Positions 18,564-26,740 of a stretch of 64,000 nucleotides of DNA are shown piece after piece. Numbering within the stretch: position 1 is the stretch's first letter; each line of letters begins with the position of its first letter. The stretch is from Terriglobia bacterium. Lineage in GTDB: Bacteria; Acidobacteriota; Terriglobia; Versatilivoradales; Versatilivoraceae. Made by a program: the position numbers and the translations under genes. The stretch spans positions 4,235,136 through 4,299,135 of the forward strand of contig OX638355.1 of the NCBI GenBank assembly GCA_951813285.1, written 5' to 3'. The notes beneath the pieces were generated by a model. It saw nothing but the letters and a program-made list of their open reading frames with translations, was not told where the DNA came from and ran no database searches.

Positions 18564-19039
18564 GGGGGAAGGTAGGGTGTTGGCGGGTCCACCACCCGGA
18601 TCCTGGGGGGCACGATCCGGGAATAGTCGGCGCCATCTTCCGCTTCCTTCGAGTCTCCCGGCGGAAGCACACGCCGGATCTCATTGCGAAGATCAGCCAC
18701 GTCGATGCCCAGAAAAAGATCCGGAAACAGCACCAGACGTTCCTGAGCCCGGCCAAGGTGGATGAGGAAGCCACGATAGATCCTGCGCCGCAACTGGTGG
18801 TAGGCGGCAGCCAGCTGGATGAGCCCCTGGATGAAGAAGCGCCCGTCTTCGGGATGGCGCAGCCACACCGCCTCCCAGGCTTCATGGGCTTCCCAGAACC
18901 TGGCCTGGTTGAATAGCCGGATTCCCCTGTGGAAGTCGGTCCGGTCCCGGGCCGTCAGGACGAAGTGGGTGAGAGTCGACAGGTCCAACTCGGACAGGGA
19001 CTTCTTGCGAATGGGTCGGGCTGGTTCGGATCGGTCCAC
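18542..19039 (-). CDS. DUF309 family protein
   Basis: A 165-residue soluble protein with the DUF309 core: FNQARFWEAHEAWEAVWLR (residues about 43-61), FFIQGLIQLAAAYHQL (68-83) and a final helix around LVLFPDLFLGIDV. The EAHExWE motif is typical. Function in the family is unknown. It lies 3 bp downstream of the GAPDH gene, so the two are probably co-transcribed. Its 3' end overlaps the HigB remnant by about 20 bp, which suggests that whatever removed the toxin N terminus joined this gene to the toxin-antitoxin locus. Confidence 0.85.
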   Translation of the reverse strand: MDRSEPARPIRKKSLSELDLSTLTHFVLTARDRTDFHRGIRLFNQARFWEAHEAWEAVWLRHPEDGRFFIQGLIQLAAAYHQLRRRIYRGFLIHLGRAQERLVLFPDLFLGIDVADLRNEIRRVLPPGDSKEAEDGADYSRIVPPRIRVVDPPTPYLPPTFPRSE

Positions 19040-19042
19040 CGG

Positions 19043-20053
19043 TCACAGCTTGCCGGCAATGATGGCGGCCAGGTCGGCGGTTCGGCAGGCATAGCCCCAC
19101 TCGTTGTCGTACCAGGCGACCACCTTGACCAGATTGTCGACAACAATGGTGTCCACCGCGCTGAAAACGGAAGAGAAGGTGCTGCCCTTCAAGTCGGTAG
19201 AGACCAGCGGCTCGTCGGTCACCTCCAATATGCCCTGCATGGAGCCCTGAGCGTAATCGAGCATGGCCTGGCGGAGCTGGTCCCGAGTGGCCGCCTGCTC
19301 CAGCACGGCAGTAAAGTCGATCACCGAAACGGTGGGCGTCGGCACCCGGAAGGCCATGCCCCCGAACTTTCCCTGAAGCTCGGGGATGACCAGCCCCACC
19401 GCCTTGGCGGCCCCGGTGGCGGCCGGCACGATGTTCTGACCCGCCGAGCGGGCATCCCTCATATCCTTGGCCGCCAGATCCTGCAGCCGTTGGGTGTTGG
19501 TGTAGGCGTGCACGGTGGTCAGGAGCCCCTTCTGGATGCCGAAGCGGTCAAAGAGCACCTTGGCTACCGGAGCCAGCCCGTTGGTGGTGCAGGAAGCGTT
19601 GGAAACCACCCGATGATTCTCGGGGTCGTATCGGTCCCCGTTGACTCCGAGCACGATGGTGAGGTCTTCGTTCTTGGCCGGCGCGGAGATGATCACCTTC
19701 CTGGCGCCGCCCGATTCGATGTGAGCCTTGGCCTTGTTGGCGTCGGTGAAGACCCCGGTGGACTCGATCACCACCTCCACCCCCAGATCGGCCCAGCCGA
19801 TGGCTGCCGGATCCCTCTCGGCCAGGATCCTGATCCTGCGGCCGTCCACCACCAGCGACCCGTCGTCGGCCGCCACCGTTCCCTGAAAAGGCCCGTAGGT
19901 CGAGTCGTACTTCAGCAGATGAGCATTGGTCTCGGCGGGAAACAGATCGTTGACGGCCGCCACCTCGATGGTATCCGGATGCCGCTCCAAAATCGCTCGA
20001 AGAACCTGCCGTCCAATCCTGCCGAATCCGTTAATGCCGATCTTTTTTGCCAT
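19043..20053 (-). CDS. gap: glyceraldehyde-3-phosphate dehydrogenase, type I
   Basis: A 336-residue glycolytic enzyme that oxidises glyceraldehyde 3-phosphate to 1,3-bisphosphoglycerate with NAD. The N-terminal [18 protein letters not shown] is the dinucleotide-binding loop; [13 protein letters not shown] carries the catalytic cysteine (about residue 155); the C-terminal [11 protein letters not shown] is also canonical. Full length and intact. GAGGAG lies about 10 nt before the ATG. A perfect 7-bp dyad lies about 40 nt upstream of the start. DUF309 follows closely in the same direction. Confidence 0.98.
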   Translation of the reverse strand: MAKKIGINGFGRIGRQVLRAILERHPDTIEVAAVNDLFPAETNAHLLKYDSTYGPFQGTVAADDGSLVVDGRRIRILAERDPAAIGWADLGVEVVIESTGVFTDANKAKAHIESGGARKVIISAPAKNEDLTIVLGVNGDRYDPENHRVVSNASCTTNGLAPVAKVLFDRFGIQKGLLTTVHAYTNTQRLQDLAAKDMRDARSAGQNIVPAATGAAKAVGLVIPELQGKFGGMAFRVPTPTVSVIDFTAVLEQAATRDQLRQAMLDYAQGSMQGILEVTDEPLVSTDLKGSTFSSVFSAVDTIVVDNLVKVVAWYDNEWGYACRTADLAAIIAGKL

Positions 20054-20091
20054 ATTTGCAGTCTCCTCAATAAGTATTCCACGTATTCCAA

Positions 20092-20109
20092 GAGGCTCGC
20101 GAGAGCCTC
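20092..20109. other. 7-bp perfect dyad in the gap leader
   Basis: GAGGCTC and its complement GAGCCTC are separated by 4 nt (GCGA), 39 bp upstream of the gap start codon. It could be an operator or a leader hairpin; there is no T-tract to make it a terminator. Confidence 0.35.
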
Positions 20110-20310
20110 CCCATTCTAACAGCAGAACCCATTGGCTTTTGTCTCTATGCGGAAGAAAACGATTTTTGTTGTGCGCCGGGACCCACTTGAAGGATGATCT
20201 CGTTCGTCTCCGCGGTCAGCAGTCCCGGACCGGGAGGTCGACCCAGTTTCTCACCCGGGCCGGCCCTGGTCGGCCCCGCAAACTCCCTTGGGCTTGTCTG
20301 CTTGGATCCC

Positions 20311-21000
20311 ATGAACGCCTCCGGTTCTCAATCCCGTCGGGTAGCCGTCTTCAGCGACTTCGACGGGACCATCGCCCATCCCGACACCATCAACCTGCTG
20401 GCCGAGACGTTCGGTGGGGTGGAGTTTCGCAGGGACATCGGCGGCAAGATCGCCAGCGGAGAAATTTCCCTCCGGGACGGAATCGCGACCGAGGTGGCCA
20501 CCATTCGGGGCGACCTCGATCAGGTCCTGGATTTTCTCAGGCAGCGGGTCAAGATCGATGAATCCTTTCCACCCTTTGCCCAATGGTGCCGGCGCCGGGA
20601 AATTCCCCTGACCATCTTGAGTGCCGGCATCAAGGACGTCATCGAGCGACTGCTGGCGCCCTTCGGGCTCGATCACGTGCGGCTGCTGGCCAATCCCCTG
20701 GAAATCATCGACCAGCGCTGGACCTTGCGTTTTCTGGACGACACCCCTTGGGGACACGACAAGGGCGCGGCCTTGGTCCAGGCCCGGTCGGCAGGTTATG
20801 CCACGGCCTTCCTGGGAGACGGACTGTCCGACCTGCGCGCCGCCGACCAGGCCGACCTGGTCTTTGCCCGGAGCAGGCTGGCTAACCTCTGCCGGCAGAA
20901 ACAGTTGCCGTTTTTCCCCCTGCACGATTTCTCCACGGTGGGTGCCACCATCACCCGGCACCTGATCCAGGGCAACGGCAACCGGACCGAGAGCCGTTGA
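20311..21000 (+). CDS. HAD-IB phosphatase, MtnX-like
   Basis: A 229-residue haloacid-dehalogenase phosphatase. Motif I is FSDFDGTIAHPDTI (about residue 12), motif II ILSAGIKDVIE, and motif III/IV FLGDGLSDLRAADQAD. Length and order match MtnX (2-hydroxy-3-keto-5-methylthiopentenyl-1-phosphate phosphatase) of the methionine salvage pathway, and more distantly phosphoserine phosphatase. No other salvage gene is nearby, so the substrate is uncertain. The ATG at 20311 is chosen; the frame is open from 20194, but that extension is low-complexity. It is divergent from gap. Confidence 0.8.
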   Translation: MNASGSQSRRVAVFSDFDGTIAHPDTINLLAETFGGVEFRRDIGGKIASGEISLRDGIATEVATIRGDLDQVLDFLRQRVKIDESFPPFAQWCRRREIPLTILSAGIKDVIERLLAPFGLDHVRLLANPLEIIDQRWTLRFLDDTPWGHDKGAALVQARSAGYATAFLGDGLSDLRAADQADLVFARSRLANLCRQKQLPFFPLHDFSTVGATITRHLIQGNGNRTESR

Positions 21001-21021
21001 ATTCGCGCCATCGTGGGTGAC

Positions 21022-21142
21022 TGAAACAAACGAAGAAAGACGAAAGAAAAAGAGTTATCCACGAAGGGACACGAAGAACGACGAAGGGCCACCAAGGCGT
21101 TGAGGTGAACCGCGACGGGATTATCGATTTCCGTTTGTTTCA
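21022..21142 (+). repeat. repeat family A, complete copy A1 (11-bp terminal inverted repeats)
   Basis: A 121-bp non-coding element bounded by TGAAACAAACG and its exact complement CGTTTGTTTCA. The interior contains TTATCCACGAAGGGACACG and CGACGAAGGGCCACCAAGG. A second complete copy, in inverted orientation, is at 40421-40561, and partial copies are at 21185-21222, 36020-36080 and 46085-46140. It has MITE-like form but no transposase is present in the window. Confidence 0.75.
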
Positions 21143-21184
21143 CTCTTGTATGAACCGCTCGTCAGGGCGGGGGCCGGACTTTCC

Positions 21185-21222
21185 TGAAACGAAAGGAAAA
21201 AGAGCTATCCACGAAGGGATCG
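21185..21222 (+). repeat. repeat family A, left-end fragment
   Basis: CTGAAACGAAAGG followed by AAAAAGAGCTATCCACGAAG repeats the first 40 bp of copy A1, only 40 bp downstream of it. The right end is missing. Confidence 0.6.
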
Positions 21223-21306
21223 TCAAATCGGGATGCAAGGCGACCACCCAGCCAGTTCGGTTGCGCCGACTCTCCCTTGAAGGGCAATCGTGACGAAAGC
21301 GGCCCA

Positions 21307-21338
21307 CCCGGGAGCGCGGGCGTCCCGCCCGCATCCTT
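21307..21338. repeat. G+C-rich palindromic repeat, family E, single arm
   Basis: CCCGGGAGCGCGGGCGTCCC followed by GCCCGCATCCTT. Identical over about 32 bp to the left arm of the inverted repeat at 57890-58043. The core GCGGGCG/CGCCCGC folds on itself around TCC. Confidence 0.7.
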
Positions 21339-21365
21339 TCCCTTGGGTTGCCGCTCATTTTCCCT

Positions 21366-21398
21366 TTTCGTGTTCATTCGTGGTTCGTCTTTATTCTG
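21366..21398 (-). repeat. repeat family B, end fragment
   Basis: TTTTCGTGTTCATTCGTGGT then TCGTCTTTAT matches the outer end of the family B elements at 36081-36286 and 39803-40006. It is a single end with no partner, placed immediately before the ribosome-binding region of the M20 gene. Confidence 0.6.
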
Positions 21399-21416
21399 GA
21401 GGTGCCGAAAGCGTTG

Positions 21417-22811
21417 ATGCAACTGTGCATATTCCCATCCTGTAGAAGAAACACCAGGGGCCGCCAGTGTTCCGGACGCAATCTTTCGGTGGCGAGCCTT
21501 TGCGGGTTCTTCATCCTGCTGATCTGGTCGGGGCTGGCGCAGTCATCCGGGGGCGACCCCTCCTGGATCCCTCCGCGCGTCGATCGCGAGTTTCCTTCCC
21601 TGTTCGAGCTCTATCGGCACCTGCACACCAACCCCGAGATTGCCTTTCAAGAAGTCCGGACCGCTCAGCGCATGGCTCGGGAGCTGGAGGCGTCGGGCTT
21701 CGAGGTCAGCCGGGAGATCGGGGGGCATGGCGTCGTCGGTCTTCTCAGGAACGGGGAGGGGCCGACCCTCATGCTCAGGACCGACCTGGACGGACTACCC
21801 ATCACCGAGGAGACCGGCCTGGAATATGCCAGCAAAGTCCGCATTCAGGACCCGGACGGGCAGTCCATCGGCCTCATGCACGCCTGCGGCCACGATGTCC
21901 ACATGACCTGCTTCGTGGGAGCTGCCCGCATTCTGAGCCGGGAAAAGAGTCGCTGGAAGGGCACCCTGCTGATGGTGGCTCAGCCCGCCGAGGAACGGGG
22001 AGCCGGGGCCAAGGCCATGCTGGCCGACGGATTGTTCGAGAGGTTTCCAGTCCCCGACTTCGCCATTGCGCTCCATAACGATGCCGGCATGCAGGCAGGC
22101 CGGGTGGGTGTCTGCAGCGGCTATGCCCTGGCGGGTGTCGACTCGGTCGATCTGACAGTTCGGGGCGTTTCGGGCCACGGCGGCTATCCCTCCACCACCA
22201 AGGACCCCGTGGTCATGGCCGCTCAGACTGTGCTGTCGCTCCAGACCATTGTCAGCCGGGAAATTCCGGCCATCGACCCGGCGGTGGTCACGGTGGGATC
22301 CATCCACGGGGGCACCAAGCACAGCATCATTCCCGACGAGGTCCGGCTCCAGCTCACCGTCCGCTACTACACCGACGAAACCCGAGACAGAATCCGCGAC
22401 GGCATCGGGCGGATTTCGGAGGGGATCGCCCGCGCCGCCGGGGTGCCCGCGGACCGTCTGCCGCTGATGTCGATTCTGGACAGCACTCCACCCACCTACA
22501 ACAATCCTGCGCTGGCGCGGCGGGCCAGCCGAGCCATGGCCCGGGTGCTGGGCAAGGACAATGTGCTGGACCTGAGGCCGGTGATGGGAGGAGAGGATTT
22601 CGGCCTCTACGGAAGGACCCCTCAGAAGGTGCCGATCTGCCTGTTCTGGCTCGGCGCCGTTGCCCTCGAGAAGATGGAAGCCAGCAAGAAATCGGGAGCC
22701 TCTCCCCTGCCCTCGCTCCACTCCAGCCGTTACGCGCCCGACCCGGAGCCCACCCTCAAGACGGGCGTCAAGGCCCTGACGGCCATAGCGATCGAGTTGC
22801 TGCAGCCCTGA
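21417..22811 (+). CDS. secreted M20 (M20D) amidohydrolase
   Basis: A 464-residue zinc amidohydrolase of the hippurate/amino-acid amide hydrolase type. A hydrophobic signal segment (LCGFFILLIWSGLAQ) is near residues 25-40. Metal-binding motifs are HACGHDVHM (about 155), PAEERGAGAK and the final GGEDFGLYGRTPQKVP. The dimerisation domain with GVSGHGGYPS lies in between. Substrate not determined; N-acyl amino acids or dipeptides are likely. The ATG at 21417 follows GGAGG by 14 nt. Upstream are several repeat fragments that may have changed its promoter. Confidence 0.85.
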   Translation: MQLCIFPSCRRNTRGRQCSGRNLSVASLCGFFILLIWSGLAQSSGGDPSWIPPRVDREFPSLFELYRHLHTNPEIAFQEVRTAQRMARELEASGFEVSREIGGHGVVGLLRNGEGPTLMLRTDLDGLPITEETGLEYASKVRIQDPDGQSIGLMHACGHDVHMTCFVGAARILSREKSRWKGTLLMVAQPAEERGAGAKAMLADGLFERFPVPDFAIALHNDAGMQAGRVGVCSGYALAGVDSVDLTVRGVSGHGGYPSTTKDPVVMAAQTVLSLQTIVSREIPAIDPAVVTVGSIHGGTKHSIIPDEVRLQLTVRYYTDETRDRIRDGIGRISEGIARAAGVPADRLPLMSILDSTPPTYNNPALARRASRAMARVLGKDNVLDLRPVMGGEDFGLYGRTPQKVPICLFWLGAVALEKMEASKKSGASPLPSLHSSRYAPDPEPTLKTGVKALTAIAIELLQP

Positions 22812-22877
22812 TGGATGGAGACCTCCCGAGCTGAGGCTCGGGGGAAACACGGTGTTTTTCTGGAAAGGCTGCGGGCG

Positions 22878-23033
22878 TTAGAAAAGTCTGAAAGCGGCAA
22901 AGAGCAATCCGGCAAGGGCAAGTTGTGCCAGTAGCATCCGGTTGCCGGCGGGGGCAGGTTCCACCTTGAGGTCGGCAATGTCCTCTCTGGTTGCCGTCTG
23001 CTCAATGACTGTAGTGGCTTCGGCGGCGAACAC
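22878..23033 (-). pseudogene. shortened second copy of the small coiled-coil membrane protein gene
   Basis: The - strand reads from GTG at 23033 as FAAEATTVIEQTATREDIAD, then LKVEPAPAGNRMLLAQLALA and a last hydrophobic stretch to TAA at 22878. The first part parallels AAEAIPVSEQLTTKTDLAEV of the neighbouring gene at 23057-23317, and both end in a membrane helix. The N-terminal 20 residues and the central coiled coil are missing, so this looks like a decayed tandem duplicate. It could still be expressed as a 51-residue peptide. Confidence 0.55.
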
Positions 23034-23056
23034 GGTGTCCTATCTTGACAACAGAA

Positions 23057-23317
23057 CTACCGGATCAACCAGTCTAGAAACTTGTTGAGCAGGACGGCAA
23101 GAGCAGCAATGGCGACGCCTGCCTTCCATACCTTGGCTTCAAGCGCTACGACCTGAGTTCTCACCTCGCCGATTTCAGCCTTCAGGTCGGCTTTAACTTC
23201 TGCAAGGTCGGTCTTCGTCGTCAACTGCTCGCTGACTGGAATGGCTTCGGCGGCCGCTTTGGCCTTGGCTTCAGAGGCCCCGGCGTCAATCAGCGCCTCG
23301 TAGACTTCGCTGACCAT
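23057..23317 (-). CDS. small coiled-coil protein with C-terminal membrane anchor
   Basis: An 86-residue protein: an N-terminal helical unit (MVSEVYEALIDAGASEAKAK), a heptad coiled coil (TTKTDLAEVKADLKAEIGEV, about residues 33-52) and a C-terminal membrane helix (VAIAALAVLLNKFLDWL). It resembles DUF1640/CCDC90-type tail-anchored coiled-coil proteins by layout. Function unknown. A decayed second copy lies just downstream. Confidence 0.7.
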   Translation of the reverse strand: MVSEVYEALIDAGASEAKAKAAAEAIPVSEQLTTKTDLAEVKADLKAEIGEVRTQVVALEAKVWKAGVAIAALAVLLNKFLDWLIR

Positions 23318-23427
23318 GATTCCGATCAGACACCCTAAATATCGTTAACCCTTGCAGAGAGGGGTTCCTGGGTAACTGGGAAAACGATACGCCTCGGCGC
23401 GTTCCCCAGGTGTGAAGTTGGGACAAC

Positions 23428-24309
23428 CTAGACGAATTCCTCCATCAGGTCGTCGAAGAGATCCTTTTCCAGACCCAGCTTCTGGTGCACCAGGGGACCT
23501 TCCTTCAAGGCAGGTTCGCTCTCCTCGTAGGTCGGCTGCTCTTCCCGGTAGAAGAGGCCCAGGGGAATGCGATCCCCCCACTCGTAGGCCCGATTCAAGG
23601 CGCCTCGATGGTCGGTGGCATCGTAGTCCGGGTCATCCTCCAGCTTGTAGACCCGCTTCTTGAACCAGGGGTAGGTGTTGATCTTGTTGTAGGTCACGCA
23701 GGGGCTGAAGACATCCACCAGGGCAAATCCCTTGTGGGCGATGCCGCCGGCGATGACATCGGCCATGTGCCTGGGCTCGCCCGAAAAGGCCCGGGAAACG
23801 TAGGTTGCGCCGGAGACAATGGCCAGAGCGATGGGATTGAGCGGCATTTCGACGTTGCCCCGGGGAGTGGACTTGGTGCGTACCTCCTTCATGGTGGTGG
23901 GGGAGGCCTGGCCGGTCGTCAATCCGTAGATCTGGTTGTTCATGACGATATAGGTGAGGTCCAGGTTGCGGCGCATGGCGTGCACGAAGTGGCCCAGACC
24001 GATGCCGTAACCGTCGCCATCCCCGCCGGTGATCACCACGTTCATGTCCTGGTTGGCGAACTTGATCCCGGAAGCCACGGCCACGGCCCGGCCATGCAGG
24101 CTGTGGACGCCATAGGCATGGATGTAGCCCGGCAGGTTGGACGAGCAGCCGATCCCGGAGACCGTGAACAGTTCCTCGGGCTTGATGCCCAGTTTTCCGG
24201 CCGCCATCTTGACGCCCCTGAGAACACCGAAATCGCCGCAGCCCGGACACCAGTCCGGATCGATGATGCTTTCATAGGTGCTGATGGGTAAAGAAATCGT
24301 CATTTCCAT
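23428..24309 (-). CDS. korB: 2-oxoacid:ferredoxin oxidoreductase, beta subunit
   Basis: A 293-residue thiamine-diphosphate-binding subunit. CPGCGDFGVLRG at about residue 18, GIGCSSNLPGYIHAYG at about 52, and the diphosphate-binding GGDGDGYGIGLGHF followed by NNQIYGLTTGQ are all present. With the alpha/gamma subunit it oxidatively decarboxylates a 2-oxoacid (2-oxoglutarate or pyruvate) to an acyl-CoA, reducing ferredoxin. There is no separate delta (ferredoxin) subunit in the window. It lies 122 bp downstream of the alpha gene, an unusually wide gap that contains two dyads. Confidence 0.93.
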   Translation of the reverse strand: MEMTISLPISTYESIIDPDWCPGCGDFGVLRGVKMAAGKLGIKPEELFTVSGIGCSSNLPGYIHAYGVHSLHGRAVAVASGIKFANQDMNVVITGGDGDGYGIGLGHFVHAMRRNLDLTYIVMNNQIYGLTTGQASPTTMKEVRTKSTPRGNVEMPLNPIALAIVSGATYVSRAFSGEPRHMADVIAGGIAHKGFALVDVFSPCVTYNKINTYPWFKKRVYKLEDDPDYDATDHRGALNRAYEWGDRIPLGLFYREEQPTYEESEPALKEGPLVHQKLGLEKDLFDDLMEEFV

Positions 24310-24335
24310 AGGGTTTTAAGCCTCTCCGTTCCTCC

Positions 24336-24356
24336 CGCGCCCTTTCGGCCGGCGCG
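24336..24356. other. dyad in the gap between korA and korB
   Basis: CGCGCC at 24336-24341 pairs with GGCGCG at 24351-24356 around a 9-nt loop, in the 122-bp gap. A second small dyad (TCGGC/GCCGA) follows near 24400. These could set the alpha:beta mRNA ratio; no T-tract is present. Confidence 0.3.
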
Positions 24357-24431
24357 GCCAATCAAATCCAATGCGTTAGCAAACCCGATCGATCCGTCGG
24401 CTGTCGGGCCGACTTCCCTCGGTTGTCCCTC

Positions 24432-26426
24432 TCAATCCCGCGATACGGTCGAGACCGGCTTCCAGGCATAGGTGGATCCGGTTCGCTGCCCAACGAACAG
24501 GTCTCCGGTCTTTTCGCCGCCCTTCCGGCTCACCAGCTCAATGCACCAGGTGGGCTCTTCCGCCGGCACGCCATTCCCCACCTCAATGGAGGCCGGCCGC
24601 ACCGAGTTGCCCAAATGGGTTCGAATGTAGTGGTAGGCGATCTCCTGTGCTTCCTCCCGAGTGACCTCCAGCGACAGCGGCTCGCCTCCTACGATCTCCT
24701 TGACCCGATTCACGATGAAGGCGGGCTCGAAAGGCTCCCCGTCATATTTCAGGACCATGTCATCCAGGGAGAAACCGGTCTCGGACCTCAAATGCTTGGC
24801 AAACTGACCGGTGTAGTTTACCTCCACGCCAATGGTCTTCCTGCATCCGTTCAGGATTTCCAGAGCCTCCTTGACGTGAAACGGCAGCAGATACTTGAAA
24901 TGGAGCTGATTGGTGGCAATGCCTTCCGATCTCAGCATCTCGGCGGCCTCCCGAATCACGCCCCTGCAGGAACCCCAGCCCACCAGGGTGACGTCCGTAT
25001 CCTCCGGACCCTCGATTTGAGGAGGCGGCAGTTCCTTCAGGGCTCCTTCCAGCTTCTTCATGCGCTTTTCCTGTACCTTGCGCCGCACCGGCGGACTGGT
25101 GTACTCGTCGCTGATCAGAATCCCTTCTTCGTCGTGGTCATCGGTGGGAGAGACGTAGACGGTGTTTTTGGTTCCGGGCAGGGCTCGGGGGGATACTCCC
25201 GACTCGGTGAAGGCGTAGCGCTTGTAGGTGCCGTTACCTTCCGGCCATTCGGTCACCAACTGGCCCCGGTCGATCACAAGATCGGGCTTGAGCGCATCCC
25301 GCTCGATGGTCTCGGGATGTTCCGAAAGCAACAGGTCGGAGAGAATGATTACCGGGAGTTGGTACTTGTCGGCCAGGTTCAGGGCTTCGGCGGCGGTATA
25401 GTAGGCTTCGGTCACGTCGGCCGGAGCCATGATGATGCGGGGGAAATCGCCTTGGGAAGCCCCCAGGGCCTGGTTCAGATCGGCCTGTTCGGTCTTGGTG
25501 GGGATCCCCGTCGAAGGACCGCCGCGCTGGACCGTAATGAACACAACCGGCGCTTCAATCATGCCGGCCTGACCGATGGCTTCAGTCATCAGTGCAAACC
25601 CGCCGCCCGAAGTGGCGCACATGGAGCGGACCCCGGCCAGGCCGGCGCCGACAGCCATGTTGGCGACAGCAATTTCATCCTCGCACTGCTTGACCACGAT
25701 CCCGCAGCGGTCGGCATGAGCGACCATCCAGTGCAGAATGGTGGAGGCGGGCGTCATGGGGTAGGCGGAATAGAATTTGCAGCCGGCGGCAACCGCACCC
25801 AGGGCCATGGCTTCGTTTCCGGTAATGAAGGGTCTCCGTGTGCGGCTGAAGTTCCATTCATACCCCAGGGGCACGAATTTTTCCTTGGCGTAGTTGTAAC
25901 CCGCCTTGGCTACCTGGATGTTCTGGTTGACCACCTCCTGGCCCTTGTGCTGGAAGGTGTCGGCCAGGACTTCGGCCATCATCTCGAAATCCAGTCCCAG
26001 CAGGAAGATGGCCGCGCCCAGAGATACCGTGTTCTGCATGACGGGAAGCGTTTTTCCCAACGGCTTCAGCAACTCCCGCACGGGCATCGGCACCGGCAGA
26101 ACCTGGCTTTCGAAAAGCGAGGAATCGAGGGTCAACTTGTCGGAGTTGAACAGGACAGCCCCGCCGGGCTCCACTTCGCGGGCATGCCTCTCCAGGGTGT
26201 CCTGATTGAGCGCGATCAGCAGATTCAGGTGATCTCCGTGAGAGTAGACCTTCTCTTCGCCCATCCTCACGCGCAACCAGATGTGGCCCCCGCGGATGAT
26301 GGACTGGTAACTGTTGTAGGCATACAGATACAGCCCCAGACGGGAGGCGGTCTTGGCAAAGGTGTCGCCGGTCTTGTCCAACCCGTCGCCGGCGGCCCCT
26401 CCTATTCCCAAGGTCACTTCTCTCAT
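24432..26426 (-). CDS. korA: 2-oxoacid:ferredoxin oxidoreductase, fused gamma-alpha subunit
   Basis: A 664-residue protein with the gamma domain first (residues about 1-185, MREVTLGIGGAAGDGLDKTG) and the alpha pyrimidine-binding domain next (FITGNEAMALGAVAAGCKFY, then YPMTPASTILHWMVAHAD and QCEDEIAVANMAVGAGLAG). This fused gamma-alpha form is common in aerobic or microaerobic Acidobacteriota and Actinobacteria. AAAGGAGA lies 4 nt before the ATG, an excellent ribosome-binding site. Substrate specificity cannot be read from sequence alone. Confidence 0.93.
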   Translation of the reverse strand: MREVTLGIGGAAGDGLDKTGDTFAKTASRLGLYLYAYNSYQSIIRGGHIWLRVRMGEEKVYSHGDHLNLLIALNQDTLERHAREVEPGGAVLFNSDKLTLDSSLFESQVLPVPMPVRELLKPLGKTLPVMQNTVSLGAAIFLLGLDFEMMAEVLADTFQHKGQEVVNQNIQVAKAGYNYAKEKFVPLGYEWNFSRTRRPFITGNEAMALGAVAAGCKFYSAYPMTPASTILHWMVAHADRCGIVVKQCEDEIAVANMAVGAGLAGVRSMCATSGGGFALMTEAIGQAGMIEAPVVFITVQRGGPSTGIPTKTEQADLNQALGASQGDFPRIIMAPADVTEAYYTAAEALNLADKYQLPVIILSDLLLSEHPETIERDALKPDLVIDRGQLVTEWPEGNGTYKRYAFTESGVSPRALPGTKNTVYVSPTDDHDEEGILISDEYTSPPVRRKVQEKRMKKLEGALKELPPPQIEGPEDTDVTLVGWGSCRGVIREAAEMLRSEGIATNQLHFKYLLPFHVKEALEILNGCRKTIGVEVNYTGQFAKHLRSETGFSLDDMVLKYDGEPFEPAFIVNRVKEIVGGEPLSLEVTREEAQEIAYHYIRTHLGNSVRPASIEVGNGVPAEEPTWCIELVSRKGGEKTGDLFVGQRTGSTYAWKPVSTVSRD

Positions 26427-26740
26427 GATTCTCCTTTCAAAGCCTGCAACCGGCCGTGCCCCTCACCATGGCATCAGACCCTCCTGTCCCCGGAGGGCTT
26501 CCCAGGTGTCCGTGGCTTCCCGAAGGAAGGCTCCCTGAGCGATCCACGAGCCGGAAATTCCCACTGCGAATTGTCAGCGAATTTAAATTAAATATCGTGT
26601 ATTCCGGTAATGCCGTCGAAACCGGCAGCGATACTGTCCCCGGATGACTGCCGGAGCACCGCCCGGCGAAACAGGTTGCCGGGCCGTTAAAGAACCAACC
26701 TTCGCCAGCGATCAGAATAACAGAGATGCCCGTCAAGTCG
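26427..26740. other. 314-bp intergenic region between korA and the TPP beta-half gene
   Basis: No gene recognised. It contains a short A+T-rich island (26580-26600, ATTTAAATTAAATAT) about 160 bp upstream of the korA start, which may mark the korA promoter on the - strand. No convincing terminator for the upstream operon was found. Confidence 0.4.

Noticed and set aside
21022-21142. An insertion sequence or CRISPR array in the repeat-rich gaps
   Set aside because: No transposase frame is present, and the repeats are neither equally spaced nor separated by unique spacers.
24423-26591. Long + strand frame of 722 codons opposite korA
   Set aside because: Antisense to an intact enzyme gene with full motifs; the translation is low in coherent hydrophobic pattern and has no domain.
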